12,113 nucleotides of DNA from GCA-2723085 sp042093455. GTDB taxonomy: Bacteria; Bacteroidota; Bacteroidia; Flavobacteriales_D; Parvicellaceae. A model generated the notes under the pieces. That model saw nothing but the letters and a program-made list of their open reading frames with translations. It had not been told where the DNA came from and did not search any database. How positions within the stretch are numbered: position 1 is the first letter of the stretch; each line of letters opens with the position of its first letter. A program made the position numbers and the translations under genes. Shown piece after piece: positions 1 through 6,334 of this stretch. Location: the NCBI GenBank assembly GCA_042093455.1, contig JBELEU010000049.1:1-12113 (forward strand), given 5' to 3'.

Positions 1-16
1 TGTGCTCTTCCGATCT
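1..16. other. Illumina adapter remnant (sequencing artefact)
   Basis: The first 16 bases, TGTGCTCTTCCGATCT, equal the 3' part of the TruSeq read-2 adapter. Read on the minus strand, the gene sequence runs directly into AGATCGGAAGAGCACA, the usual adapter read-through at the end of a short insert. This segment is not organism DNA. Genomic sequence starts at about base 17, and the last adapter base or two could match the genome by chance. Confidence 0.95.
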
Positions 17-220
17 TCCCATTGTAGATCCAATAACAGCAAAATTAAAGCCATCAATTTCAACCCCCCATACTTCGTTAAATACATTTTCACCATCACT
101 TGAACAAGATGGTAACCCAGCTTTTGTCCACTCCCCTAGTAAAATAACATTGTCATTTTGAGAATAAAATAGATTGTTTATTAAAATCAAGAAAAGTATA
201 ACTAATGACTTCATCTGCAT
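17..220 (-). CDS. Choice-of-anchor B family secreted protein, N-terminal fragment
   Basis: This is a 5' gene fragment of up to 68 codons, truncated by the adapter at the contig edge. Translated on the minus strand it starts MQMKSLVILF, followed by a hydrophobic stretch and a signal-peptidase-like site near FYSQ. The mature part contains NVILLGEW, then FNEVWGVEIDGFNFAVIGST. A phrase of this kind, about a city/weight/WG-type segment followed by 'A(I/V)(I/L)GS', is typical of the start of choice-of-anchor B proteins, which are secreted repeat proteins (often with a C-terminal sorting domain in Bacteroidota). The catalytic or binding role of the family is not known to me. Two in-frame ATGs exist, at 220 and 214. 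The second (MKSLVILF) gives a more usual signal peptide and leaves room for the promoter box at 222-229. The rest of the gene, including any anchor domain, lies outside the window. Confidence 0.7.
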
Positions 221-221
221 T

Positions 222-229
222 CAAAGTTA
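222..229 (-). promoter_or_regulatory. Candidate -7 box, TAACTTTG, for the secreted-protein gene
   Basis: On the minus strand this reads TAACTTTG, a perfect match to the Bacteroidota -7 element TAnnTTTG. Transcription would start at about 218, only a few bases before the ATG at 214 and inside the alternative ATG at 220. No clear TTG -33 element is seen upstream. The match may be chance in A/T-rich DNA, or the mRNA may be nearly leaderless. Confidence 0.35.
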
Positions 230-298
230 AATAAAGTTAAAGTTTAAAAATCATATGTTTTAAATCATTTTTTTTTAAAAAATAAAAAGGTAAACTAT

Positions 299-306
299 TA
301 TCTTCG
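299..306 (+). promoter_or_regulatory. Weak -7-like box, TATCTTCG, for the mannosyltransferase operon
   Basis: TATCTTCG differs from the Bacteroidota -7 consensus TAnnTTTG at one fixed position. It sits 15 bases before the ATG at 322, so a transcript starting near 310 would have a short leader. The DNA between 221 and 298 is very A/T-rich, with a T9 run at 268-276, and I see no other element there. It is the best local candidate for the operon promoter, but not a strong one. Confidence 0.3.
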
Positions 307-321
307 TTTTAATTGCTGGAT

Positions 322-1032
322 ATGAAGAGCCTTGTTATTATACCTACTTACAATGAAATTGAAAATATTGAAAATATTATCAATGCTATCCTGGCTTTGA
401 AAGAAGATTTTCACATACTGGTTGTTGACGACCAATCACCAGATGGAACGGCTGAAAAAGTTAAGGGAATAATTGAAACAAATGATCGTTTGTTTATTGA
501 AGAACGGTCAGAAAAATCTGGTCTTGGCACTGCCTATATACATGGGTTTAAATGGGCGATTAAACAAAGTTATGACTTTATATTTGAAATGGATGCTGAC
601 TTTTCTCATGACCCTAAAGATTTACCAAGATTACTAGAAAGATGCAAGAGAGACGATTGTGATGTTAGTGTAGGATCAAGATATGTTAAAGGTGGAAAAG
701 TTGAGAATTGGCCTAAATCAAGATGGATAATCTCCTATTACGCATCCATTTATGTAAGAATGATTCTTATGATTGGAATCAAGGATACAACTGCTGGTTT
801 TAAATGCTACAAAAGAGAAGTCTTAGAAGCTATAAAATTAGATGAAATTTGGTTTATTGGGTATGCGTTCCAAATTGAAATGAAATATTCAGCTATTAAA
901 TTAGGTTTCAAAATAAAGGAAATACCTATTACTTTTAGAGATCGAATTCTTGGAGAATCAAAAATGAATATGGGAATCTTCAAGGAAGCCTTTTGGGGAG
1001 TTATAAAATTAAAGACAAAATCTTTTAAATGA
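322..1032 (+). CDS. Polyprenol monophosphomannose synthase (GT2 family, DPM1-like)
   Basis: This 236-residue enzyme transfers a mannosyl (or similar hexosyl) group from a nucleotide sugar to a polyprenyl phosphate at the inner face of the cytoplasmic membrane, giving a lipid-linked sugar donor. The GT2 fold is visible in order: IPTYNE (7-12), VVDDQSPDGT (34-43), the metal-binding DAD in EMDADFSHDP (89-98), GSRYVKGG (118-125), DTTAGFKCY (155-163) and the C-terminal GESKM (211-215). There are no clear membrane helices, so it is the soluble DPM1-type form without the C-terminal membrane domain of longer relatives. I chose the ATG at 322. An in-frame TTG at 313 would add three residues before the conserved beta strand and is less likely. 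The stop overlaps the pyrC start (ATGA, 1029-1032), so the two are probably translationally coupled. The sugar donor and acceptor are inferred from family membership. Confidence 0.88.
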   Translation: MKSLVIIPTYNEIENIENIINAILALKEDFHILVVDDQSPDGTAEKVKGIIETNDRLFIEERSEKSGLGTAYIHGFKWAIKQSYDFIFEMDADFSHDPKDLPRLLERCKRDDCDVSVGSRYVKGGKVENWPKSRWIISYYASIYVRMILMIGIKDTTAGFKCYKREVLEAIKLDEIWFIGYAFQIEMKYSAIKLGFKIKEIPITFRDRILGESKMNMGIFKEAFWGVIKLKTKSFK

Positions 1033-2369
1033 GTATATCTACTGTAATAAGAAATGCAACTATTGTTAATGAAGGTGAGAAATTCATTGGAGATCTTTCG
1101 ATTGAAAATAAATTTATTTCTGGTATAAAAAGAGGATCCTTAAGTGGAAGCTTCGATAAGGAAATTGATGCGTCTGGACTGGTTTTAATTCCAGGAATGA
1201 TTGATGATCAAGTACATTTTAGAGAGCCTGGATTGACACAAAAAGCTACAATCTATACCGAATCAAGAGCAGCAGTTTCTGGAGGAATTACTTCGTTTAT
1301 GGAGATGCCAAATACCATTCCAAATACTACAACTCAAGAAGAGTTAGCTAATAAATTTAACATCGCCAATAGAGACTCATTAGCCAATTACTCTTTCTAT
1401 ATGGGCGCCACAAACGACAATTTAAAAGAGGTACTTAAAACTGATCCAAACAATACATGTGGAATCAAAATTTTCATGGGTTCTTCAACTGGTAACATGT
1501 TAGTTGACAACAGCGAAACTTTAAGTCAGATTTTCAAAAACAGTCCTATTTTAATAGCAACACATTGTGAAGATGAAGCAACTGTTAAATCTAACTTAGC
1601 TAAATACACTGCAAAATATGGGAACGACATACCTTTTGAATTACACCCAATAATTAGAAGTGAAGAAGCCTGTTACTTATCCTCATCAAAGGCTATTGAA
1701 TTGGCAAAAAAGCACAAAACAAGATTACATATTCTTCATATTTCTACAGCAAAAGAATTAGCACTATTTAAAAGTGATTTGCCATTAAAAAATAAACTTA
1801 TCACTGCAGAATGTTGTATCCACCATATGTGGTTCAATGATACCCATTACACAAAAAAAGGAAGTTTTATTAAATGGAATCCAGCGGTTAAAAAAGAAAC
1901 TGACAGGCTAGCTATTATTGAAGCTCTTAATGACAATACTATTGATGTTATTGCTACAGATCATGCACCTCACACTCTTGCTGAAAAGACACAAAACTAC
2001 GTCAATGCTCCCTCTGGAGGTCCATTAGTTCAACATGCACTTTTAGCACTAATGGAACTTGTTTCAAGAAATGAACTAACCATAGAAAAAATGGTTGAAA
2101 AAACGAGTCATGCAGTAGCAGACTGTTTTAACCTAGAGAATAGAGGTTTTCTTAGGGAAGGTTATTTTGCAGATTTAGTTTTAATTGACCCTAATAATAG
2201 TCATGAAGTAGAGGTAAAAGATTTAAATTATAAGTGTGGATGGTCCCCTTTTGAAGGAGATAAATTTAGCTCCACTATTAAAAGCACATTTGTTAATGGG
2301 AACTTGGTGTATACCAACAAGCAATTCAAGAACAACACTACAGGTATGGCATTAACATTTAATCGATGA
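1029..2369 (+). CDS. pyrC: Dihydroorotase (amidohydrolase family)
   Basis: This 446-residue cytosolic metalloenzyme reversibly cyclises N-carbamoyl-aspartate to dihydroorotate, the third step of de novo pyrimidine synthesis. The signature DDQVHFREPGLTQKA lies at residues 59-73, with substrate-binding R65 and N95 (in MPNT). Likely metal ligands are H63, K147 in GIKIFMGSS (position of the carboxylated lysine), H179 in ATHCED, H237 in HILHIS and D311 in ATDHAPH. The usual HxH motif reads Q61-V-H63, so the first metal-binding His is replaced by Gln. From memory, DDQVHFR is common in Bacteroidota dihydroorotases, so this looks like a lineage variant rather than a dead enzyme. The C-terminal GWSPFEG (404-410) is also typical. 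An allantoinase or dihydropyrimidinase is less likely given the REPG motif. The gene overlaps its neighbours on both sides by ATGA. Confidence 0.93.
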   Translation: MSISTVIRNATIVNEGEKFIGDLSIENKFISGIKRGSLSGSFDKEIDASGLVLIPGMIDDQVHFREPGLTQKATIYTESRAAVSGGITSFMEMPNTIPNTTTQEELANKFNIANRDSLANYSFYMGATNDNLKEVLKTDPNNTCGIKIFMGSSTGNMLVDNSETLSQIFKNSPILIATHCEDEATVKSNLAKYTAKYGNDIPFELHPIIRSEEACYLSSSKAIELAKKHKTRLHILHISTAKELALFKSDLPLKNKLITAECCIHHMWFNDTHYTKKGSFIKWNPAVKKETDRLAIIEALNDNTIDVIATDHAPHTLAEKTQNYVNAPSGGPLVQHALLALMELVSRNELTIEKMVEKTSHAVADCFNLENRGFLREGYFADLVLIDPNNSHEVEVKDLNYKCGWSPFEGDKFSSTIKSTFVNGNLVYTNKQFKNNTTGMALTFNR

Positions 2370-2941
2370 AAAAATTCATCCTTTTATTTTTAATTATAAA
2401 TCTAATTAGTTGCGTAAGTGACATTAACCAAGACTACAACACTCAAAACACTATACAATTTGATACTTTTAAAGAAATCTTAAAAGAAACTTGGTTACTC
2501 GATGCACACAAAACAAACAACAAGAACTACTCTTTATTCCCTCACGATAGCATTAATGAAATTAACCTCTCCATTTTAAAAAGATACAACGTATCTCAAC
2601 AGAAATTCATTAACACCATTACTCATTACTCTCAAAAACCTAATCTAATTGATAGTCTTCTTTATTCTATAAAAGTTGACCTAGAAAAAACTCACTCGTC
2701 TCTTCCAAATGGAGATGATTCAGAAACTGAAGAACTCAATAATAATGATTTAAAATTGATTCTAAAACAATGCCCATTTTATTCAAAACCTTTAAATAAT
2801 GAAAAAATTAACATGAATTCTGATCTTAGAGATTCATTATTTATTTATTTTAGAAGAAATCCAGAAAAACTTGGACATGCATCACTTAGATCTTTTTCAA
2901 AAAAACTTACTGAATTAACTAAAGAAAATAAATCTAGATGA
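2366..2941 (+). CDS. DUF4296 domain lipoprotein
   Basis: This is a 191-residue predicted lipoprotein of unknown function. A signal peptide ends in the lipobox LISC, so lipid would attach to C16. Residues about 33-110 look like DUF4296, a helical domain found mostly in Bacteroidota: a WLLDAH-type segment (43-48), then ILKRYNVSQQKFINTITHYSQKP-like spacing at 70-92, then LIDSLLYSIKVDLEK. The region after 110 is polar, rich in Asn and Lys, and shows no recognisable motif. A location next to pyrC and a polyprenol mannosyltransferase is, as I recall, common in Flavobacteriia. It overlaps pyrC by ATGA (2366-2369) and the next gene by ATGA (2938-2941), so all four genes are probably on one message. 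The sequence shows no catalytic residues to support a specific function. Confidence 0.78.
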   Translation: MKKFILLFLIINLISCVSDINQDYNTQNTIQFDTFKEILKETWLLDAHKTNNKNYSLFPHDSINEINLSILKRYNVSQQKFINTITHYSQKPNLIDSLLYSIKVDLEKTHSSLPNGDDSETEELNNNDLKLILKQCPFYSKPLNNEKINMNSDLRDSLFIYFRRNPEKLGHASLRSFSKKLTELTKENKSR

Positions 2942-3165
2942 AAAATTATTTTAAAATCACCAGTTTAATACTTATTGCTTTCTTAAGCTCTTGTTGTTCA
3001 TGGAATGAAAGTAGTAAGAAAAGCTATTTAACAGAGTGTAAATCTAGACTCTCTGAAGAATTTTGTGAATGTTCACTGGAGAAGTTAATGACCAAATTCA
3101 ACTGCTATGAAGAGGCCGTTGAAAACGAAGCTGACTTTGCAGAAGTTTTTATTGAATGTCATTAA
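2938..3165 (+). CDS. Small Cys-rich lipoprotein, function unknown
   Basis: This short gene (75 residues) is supported by its ATGA overlap with the preceding gene and by a clear lipoprotein signal peptide ending LSSC, lipidated at C19. The mature part is only about 57 residues and contains six further cysteines: C20, C34, C43, C45, C56 and C74. C43-E-C45 sits in a FCECSLEKLM segment that resembles a CxCxLEK pattern I associate with small secreted Bacteroidota proteins of unknown role. The cysteines suggest disulfides in the periplasm, or less likely metal binding. The C-terminus is acidic. The stop codon lies inside an 11-bp tandem repeat shared with the convergent crcB gene. No function can be assigned. 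Confidence 0.7.
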   Translation: MKNYFKITSLILIAFLSSCCSWNESSKKSYLTECKSRLSEEFCECSLEKLMTKFNCYEEAVENEADFAEVFIECH

Positions 3166-3196
3166 ATTTTAATTAAATTTTAATTAAATTTTAATT
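3161..3196. repeat. 11-bp A/T tandem repeat spanning both convergent stop codons
   Basis: Three exact copies of ATTAAATTTTA (3161-3171, 3172-3182, 3183-3193) are followed by a 3-base partial copy. The repeat holds the TAA stop of the small lipoprotein gene (3163-3165) in its first copy and the TAA stop of crcB (3180-3182, minus strand) in its second. It also encodes the last four CrcB residues, LKFN. The unit is almost self-complementary, so it could act as a weak bidirectional transcription end, though there is no G/C stem. Confidence 0.85.
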
Positions 3197-3548
3197 TTGA
3201 AAAAAAATAAAGAACTGTAATACACATTACAATACTTAAAATTACATTACACACTGCTAACATGAAATTCTGAGACTTTATCAATTCTATTGTTTCAAAA
3301 CTAAAAGTTGAAAAAGTACTTAAACCTCCGCAAAAACCTACAATTAGCAATGGTTTTAAATTAAATCCCATCCACTTTCCGTCCGCAATTCCATACATAC
3401 AAATACCAAGAATTATGCATGAAAATAAATTAGCAATTAAAGTTCCAATTGGAAAGTTGTGATCAAAAATTAAAGTACTTGCCTTTCCAATTAAAAATCT
3501 CAATACAGCTCCTAAGCCACCTCCAATAAAGACATAAAATGCAGTCAT
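3180..3548 (-). CDS. crcB: Fluoride ion channel CrcB/Fluc
   Basis: This 122-residue integral membrane protein exports fluoride passively as a dual-topology dimer in the cytoplasmic membrane. Four hydrophobic segments are visible, at about 1-24, 34-55, 66-90 and 96-118. Family motifs are all present: GGGLGAVLR (9-17), GTLIAN with the conserved pore Asn N40 (35-40), and GGLSTFSTFSFE (74-85), which carries the Phe-box residues F79 and F82 and the central Na+ site loop. The length is normal for the family. It is the last gene of the hpt-adk-obg-PAP2 operon and its ATG overlaps the PAP2 stop (ATGA, 3545-3548). No fluoride riboswitch is expected or seen before it, since it has no leader of its own. 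Only one crcB copy is in the window, in line with a homodimer. Confidence 0.93.
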   Translation of the reverse strand: MTAFYVFIGGGLGAVLRFLIGKASTLIFDHNFPIGTLIANLFSCIILGICMYGIADGKWMGFNLKPLLIVGFCGGLSTFSTFSFETIELIKSQNFMLAVCNVILSIVMCITVLYFFSKLKFN

Positions 3549-4123
3549 ATTTCTAGAATTTTAATTTTTTTAATGAATTTATACAGAGAGTATGAAATTA
3601 AAAACCCTAATAACATTCCAACAAAAACATCGGAAACATAATGAACCCCTAAATAAACACGGCTGTAAGATACCAACAAAACAAAAGGCACTAACAAATA
3701 TCCTATTTTGACAAATCTTTGTTTTAAAAAAAAGTAAACCATTGATGATAAACCTGCCATATTTGCTGCGTGACTTGAGACAAATCCATATTTACCGCCA
3801 GTATAATTATTAACCAAATGAATTTGATCTTTCAAAATTAAATTATGGGAAGGCCTGTACCTTTCGAAAACTTCTTTAAAAAGGTATTTAGCACTAAGAT
3901 CACAAAATGAAACAACTATTATTAGAGCTAGTAACGAAAAAATTATTTGTCTAGGGTTATAAATTCTAATTAACAAAAAGACGAATAAAATATAAAAAGG
4001 AATTCCAAATGAAGTTGAGCTAATAAGCCACATTACGTCATCCAAAAAAGAATTATTTAAAGAATTAATAAAAAGTGTAAATCTATGATCTAAAGATTCA
4101 ATTATATCGATGAAATCATTCAT
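3545..4123 (-). CDS. PAP2-family membrane phosphatase
   Basis: This 192-residue membrane phosphatase should act on a lipid phosphate at the outer face of the cytoplasmic membrane. The three PAP2 signature motifs are intact: K83-x6-R90-P91, S116-S117-H118 in VSSHAAN, and S154-R155-x5-H161-x3-D165 in YSRVYLGVHYVSD. H118 and H161 are the expected nucleophile and acid/base residues. Hydrophobic helices lie at about 36-52, 59-76, 120-134, 138-152 and 160-178. Likely substrates are undecaprenyl diphosphate, phosphatidic acid or phosphatidylglycerol phosphate, and sequence alone does not decide. Its start overlaps the obg stop by 8 bases (4116-4123) and its stop overlaps crcB. The position next to obg and crcB suggests a conserved housekeeping operon rather than a specialised pathway. 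Confidence 0.9.
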   Translation of the reverse strand: MNDFIDIIESLDHRFTLFINSLNNSFLDDVMWLISSTSFGIPFYILFVFLLIRIYNPRQIIFSLLALIIVVSFCDLSAKYLFKEVFERYRPSHNLILKDQIHLVNNYTGGKYGFVSSHAANMAGLSSMVYFFLKQRFVKIGYLLVPFVLLVSYSRVYLGVHYVSDVFVGMLLGFLISYSLYKFIKKIKILEI

Positions 4124-5108
4124 TTATTTTTTTCCAAAGCTCATCTTTAAGTTCAACTATTCCTTTTTGAGCTACTGATGAAATACAAATTACCTTAATG
4201 TTTTCGGGGAATTCTTGAGACAATTCTTGTAATAATTCATCATCAAGTAAATCACATTTAGTAATAGCTAATATCCTCTGCTTATCTAATAATTCTTCAT
4301 TATACTGCTTGAGTTCATTAAGAAGAATATGATACTCCTTAGCTATATGATCGGTATCAGCTGGAATCATAAACAATAAAACGGCATTCCTTTCAATATG
4401 TCTTAAAAAACGATGACCTAAACCCTTACCTAAATGTGCACCTTCAATTATACCAGGAATATCTGCCATTATAAAAGATTTATGATCCCTATATTCAACT
4501 ATACCTAGGTTTGGTACAAGAGTTGTAAACGGATAATTGGCTATTTCAGGCTTAGCAGCACTTACCACCGACAACAATGTTGACTTACCGGCATTTGGGA
4601 AACCAACCAATCCAATATCAGCCAATACTTTGAGCTCTAATATCTTCCACTCATCTTTTCCATCTTCCCCAGGTTGAGCATATCTTGGGGATTGATTAGT
4701 TGAAGATTTAAAATGATCATTTCCTAGACCTCCTCTTCCTCCTTCAACTAAGATAAACTCTTCACCATCTTCCGTAATTTCAAAAAGAATTTCACCAGTT
4801 TCTGCATCTTTTGCAACAGTTCCTAATGGAACTTCAATTAATTCATCTTTCCCGTCTTTGCCGTGTTTTAAAGCAGAACCTCCAGATTCACCGTGTTTAG
4901 CAATTATGTGTTTTCTATATTTTAGACTTAAAAGTGTCCAAATCTGGCTGTTTCCTTTCAATATAATATTTCCACCTCTTCCACCATCACCACCATCTGG
5001 ACCTCCTTTGGCAGTAGTTCTGTCCCAATGAAAATGAGTAGACCCAGCACCTCCTTTGCCTGAACGGCAACAAATTTTAACATAATCTACAAAATTGGAA
5101 GAGGACAT
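4116..5108 (-). CDS. obg: GTPase Obg (CgtA/ObgE), short form
   Basis: This 330-residue ribosome-associated GTPase takes part in assembly of the large subunit and in stress and growth control. Residues 1-160 form the Gly-rich Obg domain (for example GKGGAGSTHFHWDR at 17-30 and GGPDGGDGGRGGNIIL at 35-50). The G domain follows: G1 GFPNAGKST (169-177), G2 TT (195-196) in YPFTTLVPNLG, G3 DIPG (216-219), G4 TKCD (283-286) and G5 SSVA (310-313). The protein ends shortly after the G domain, so it lacks the C-terminal OCT domain of Bacillus Obg and the acidic tail of E. coli ObgE. This short form is usual in Bacteroidota. It follows adk by 12 bases in the same operon and overlaps the PAP2 gene at its 3' end. 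Confidence 0.96.
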   Translation of the reverse strand: MSSSNFVDYVKICCRSGKGGAGSTHFHWDRTTAKGGPDGGDGGRGGNIILKGNSQIWTLLSLKYRKHIIAKHGESGGSALKHGKDGKDELIEVPLGTVAKDAETGEILFEITEDGEEFILVEGGRGGLGNDHFKSSTNQSPRYAQPGEDGKDEWKILELKVLADIGLVGFPNAGKSTLLSVVSAAKPEIANYPFTTLVPNLGIVEYRDHKSFIMADIPGIIEGAHLGKGLGHRFLRHIERNAVLLFMIPADTDHIAKEYHILLNELKQYNEELLDKQRILAITKCDLLDDELLQELSQEFPENIKVICISSVAQKGIVELKDELWKKINE

Positions 5109-5120
5109 AAACGTTACCTA

Positions 5121-5690
5121 TTACTTTTCTAATTCTTTAAAGACTCTATCAGTTATTTCATCAATAGTTCCTAAACCATTTAAAGAAAAATATTTTTTTT
5201 GTTTATCGTAATAACTAGCAAGTACAGCAGTTTTTTCTAGATAAACATGAATTCTATTTGCAATTATATTTTCATCTAAATCATCAGCTCTACCACTATA
5301 CTTTCCTCTTGATAAAAGTCTTTTAATTAATTCTTCTTCAGGTACGTCTAATGCAATCATTTTAGTAATTGATGTACCTATAGATTTAAGAAAATCATCA
5401 AGAGCTGATGCTTGCTGAACAGTTCTAGGAAAACCATCAAAAATAAAACCATCTGATTCGGGATGAGTTTTCACTTCAGATTCGAGCATTTTAATGGTAA
5501 CCTCATCAGGAACTAACTCTCCTTTGTCTATGTAGCTTTTTGCAGCTATCCCAAGAGAAGTCTCATTTTTTATATTTTCTCTAAAAATATCACCTGTTGA
5601 CAAATGAGTCAAGTTAAATTGACTCATTATTCTTTCTGCTTGAGTACCTTTTCCTGCTCCAGGAGGGCCGAACAAAACAATATTCATCAT
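5121..5690 (-). CDS. adk: Adenylate kinase (short-LID form)
   Basis: This 189-residue cytosolic enzyme interconverts ATP + AMP and 2 ADP, balancing the adenylate pool. The P-loop GPPGAGKGT is at residues 8-16. AMP-binding segments are LSTGDIFR (30-37) and GFIFDGFPRT (81-90), and the short LID begins RGKYSGRADD (128-137). The LID has no Cys-based zinc site and is short, as in other Bacteroidota enzymes of about 190 residues. Two adjacent ATGs (5690 and 5687) make the exact start uncertain by one residue. It lies 6 bases downstream of hpt and 12 bases upstream of obg. The pairing with hpt makes metabolic sense, because salvaged IMP and GMP feed the nucleotide pool that Adk balances. Confidence 0.96.
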   Translation of the reverse strand: MMNIVLFGPPGAGKGTQAERIMSQFNLTHLSTGDIFRENIKNETSLGIAAKSYIDKGELVPDEVTIKMLESEVKTHPESDGFIFDGFPRTVQQASALDDFLKSIGTSITKMIALDVPEEELIKRLLSRGKYSGRADDLDENIIANRIHVYLEKTAVLASYYDKQKKYFSLNGLGTIDEITDRVFKELEK

Positions 5691-5696
5691 AGTTAT

Positions 5697-6233
5697 TTAT
5701 TCTTCTATTATATATATATCTTCTAAATTTCTTCCGAGTCCATTGTAGTCTAAACCATATCCAACTAAAAATTCATTTCCAACTTCAATGGCAGCATAGT
5801 CAATTGGAAAGCTTCCCTTATAAGCTAAAGGTTTGTATAAAAGAGTGGATACCTTTATTGATTTAGGGTTTAATAACCTGAGATCTTTGATTACAACTTC
5901 AAGAGTAGCACCAGTATCAACAATGTCTTCAACAATTATCACATCTCTTCCAGTAATGGATTCATTTAAACCAATTAGCTCCTTTACAGACCCTGTTGAT
6001 TTAGTTCCATCGTATGAGGCAACTTTTAAAAAGGTAACCTCACAATTATGGGTAAATGTTCGAATTAAATCAGATGCAAACATGAAAGACCCATTCAAGA
6101 TGCAAACAAAAACTGGGCTATTTTGAGCATAATCATTATTTAACTTAACTGAAACTGCATCAATTGACTTTCGAATTTTTGCAGATTCAATAAAAAGTTT
6201 AAAGTTTTTATCTTCTAAAGAAACCTTTTTCAT
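5697..6233 (-). CDS. hpt: Hypoxanthine phosphoribosyltransferase
   Basis: This 178-residue enzyme salvages hypoxanthine (and often guanine) with PRPP, forming IMP or GMP. The PRPP-binding loop VIIVEDIVDTGAT is at residues 98-110, with catalytic acidic pair E102-D103. LNGS (47-50 region) is the PPi loop, and SYDGTKSTG (73-81) belongs to the flexible catalytic loop. The purine-binding region includes the YKP stretch (K134) and FLVGYGLDYNGLGRN (155-169). The length fits the bacterial HPRT family. It is the first gene of the minus-strand operon, with a promoter box 14-21 bases upstream, divergent from purK. Xanthine or adenine specificity is less likely given the motif set, but the exact purine preference cannot be read from sequence. 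Confidence 0.95.
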   Translation of the reverse strand: MKKVSLEDKNFKLFIESAKIRKSIDAVSVKLNNDYAQNSPVFVCILNGSFMFASDLIRTFTHNCEVTFLKVASYDGTKSTGSVKELIGLNESITGRDVIIVEDIVDTGATLEVVIKDLRLLNPKSIKVSTLLYKPLAYKGSFPIDYAAIEVGNEFLVGYGLDYNGLGRNLEDIYIIEE

Positions 6234-6246
6234 CTTGTTTATGCCT

Positions 6247-6254
6247 CAAATGTA
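6247..6254 (-). promoter_or_regulatory. -7 box TACATTTG for the hpt-adk-obg operon
   Basis: The minus strand reads TACATTTG, a perfect TAnnTTTG match, placed 14-21 bases before the hpt ATG. Transcription would begin near 6243 with a leader of about 10 bases. No TTG is found at the usual -33 spacing, where the strand reads T-rich. The position between two divergent operons and the exact match make it a good candidate. Confidence 0.5.
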
Positions 6255-6279
6255 ATCAATTCATTTAACGGAAAAATAA

Positions 6280-6309
6280 TTGTTTCTTTAATTTCGTCAA
6301 TTACCTTTG
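6280..6309 (+). promoter_or_regulatory. Promoter for purK-purE (TTG, 19 bp, TACCTTTG)
   Basis: A TTG at 6280-6282 and TACCTTTG at 6302-6309 are separated by 19 bases, matching the Bacteroidota housekeeping sigma pattern TTG-N(17-23)-TAnnTTTG. Transcription would start near 6313, giving a leader of about 22 bases before the ATG at 6335. This is the most complete promoter in the window. Confidence 0.6.
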
Positions 6310-6334
6310 CATTTACATTTTAACAAATGAATTT

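Noticed and set aside
361..378. Tandem 9-bp repeat (GAAAATATT twice) early in the mannosyltransferase gene
   Set aside because: It encodes an ENIENI stretch in a conserved helix region and is short; not a separate feature.
5704..5722. TA dinucleotide run near the 3' end of hpt
   Set aside because: It lies in coding sequence for DIYIIEE and reflects A/T-rich codons, with no sign of regulatory use.
5833..6126. Plus-strand open frame opposite hpt
   Set aside because: It is the complement of a clear HPRT gene and shows no domain or start context; other opposite-strand frames at 6313-6507, 7437-7724, 8181-8414 and 8577-8804 are dropped for the same reason.
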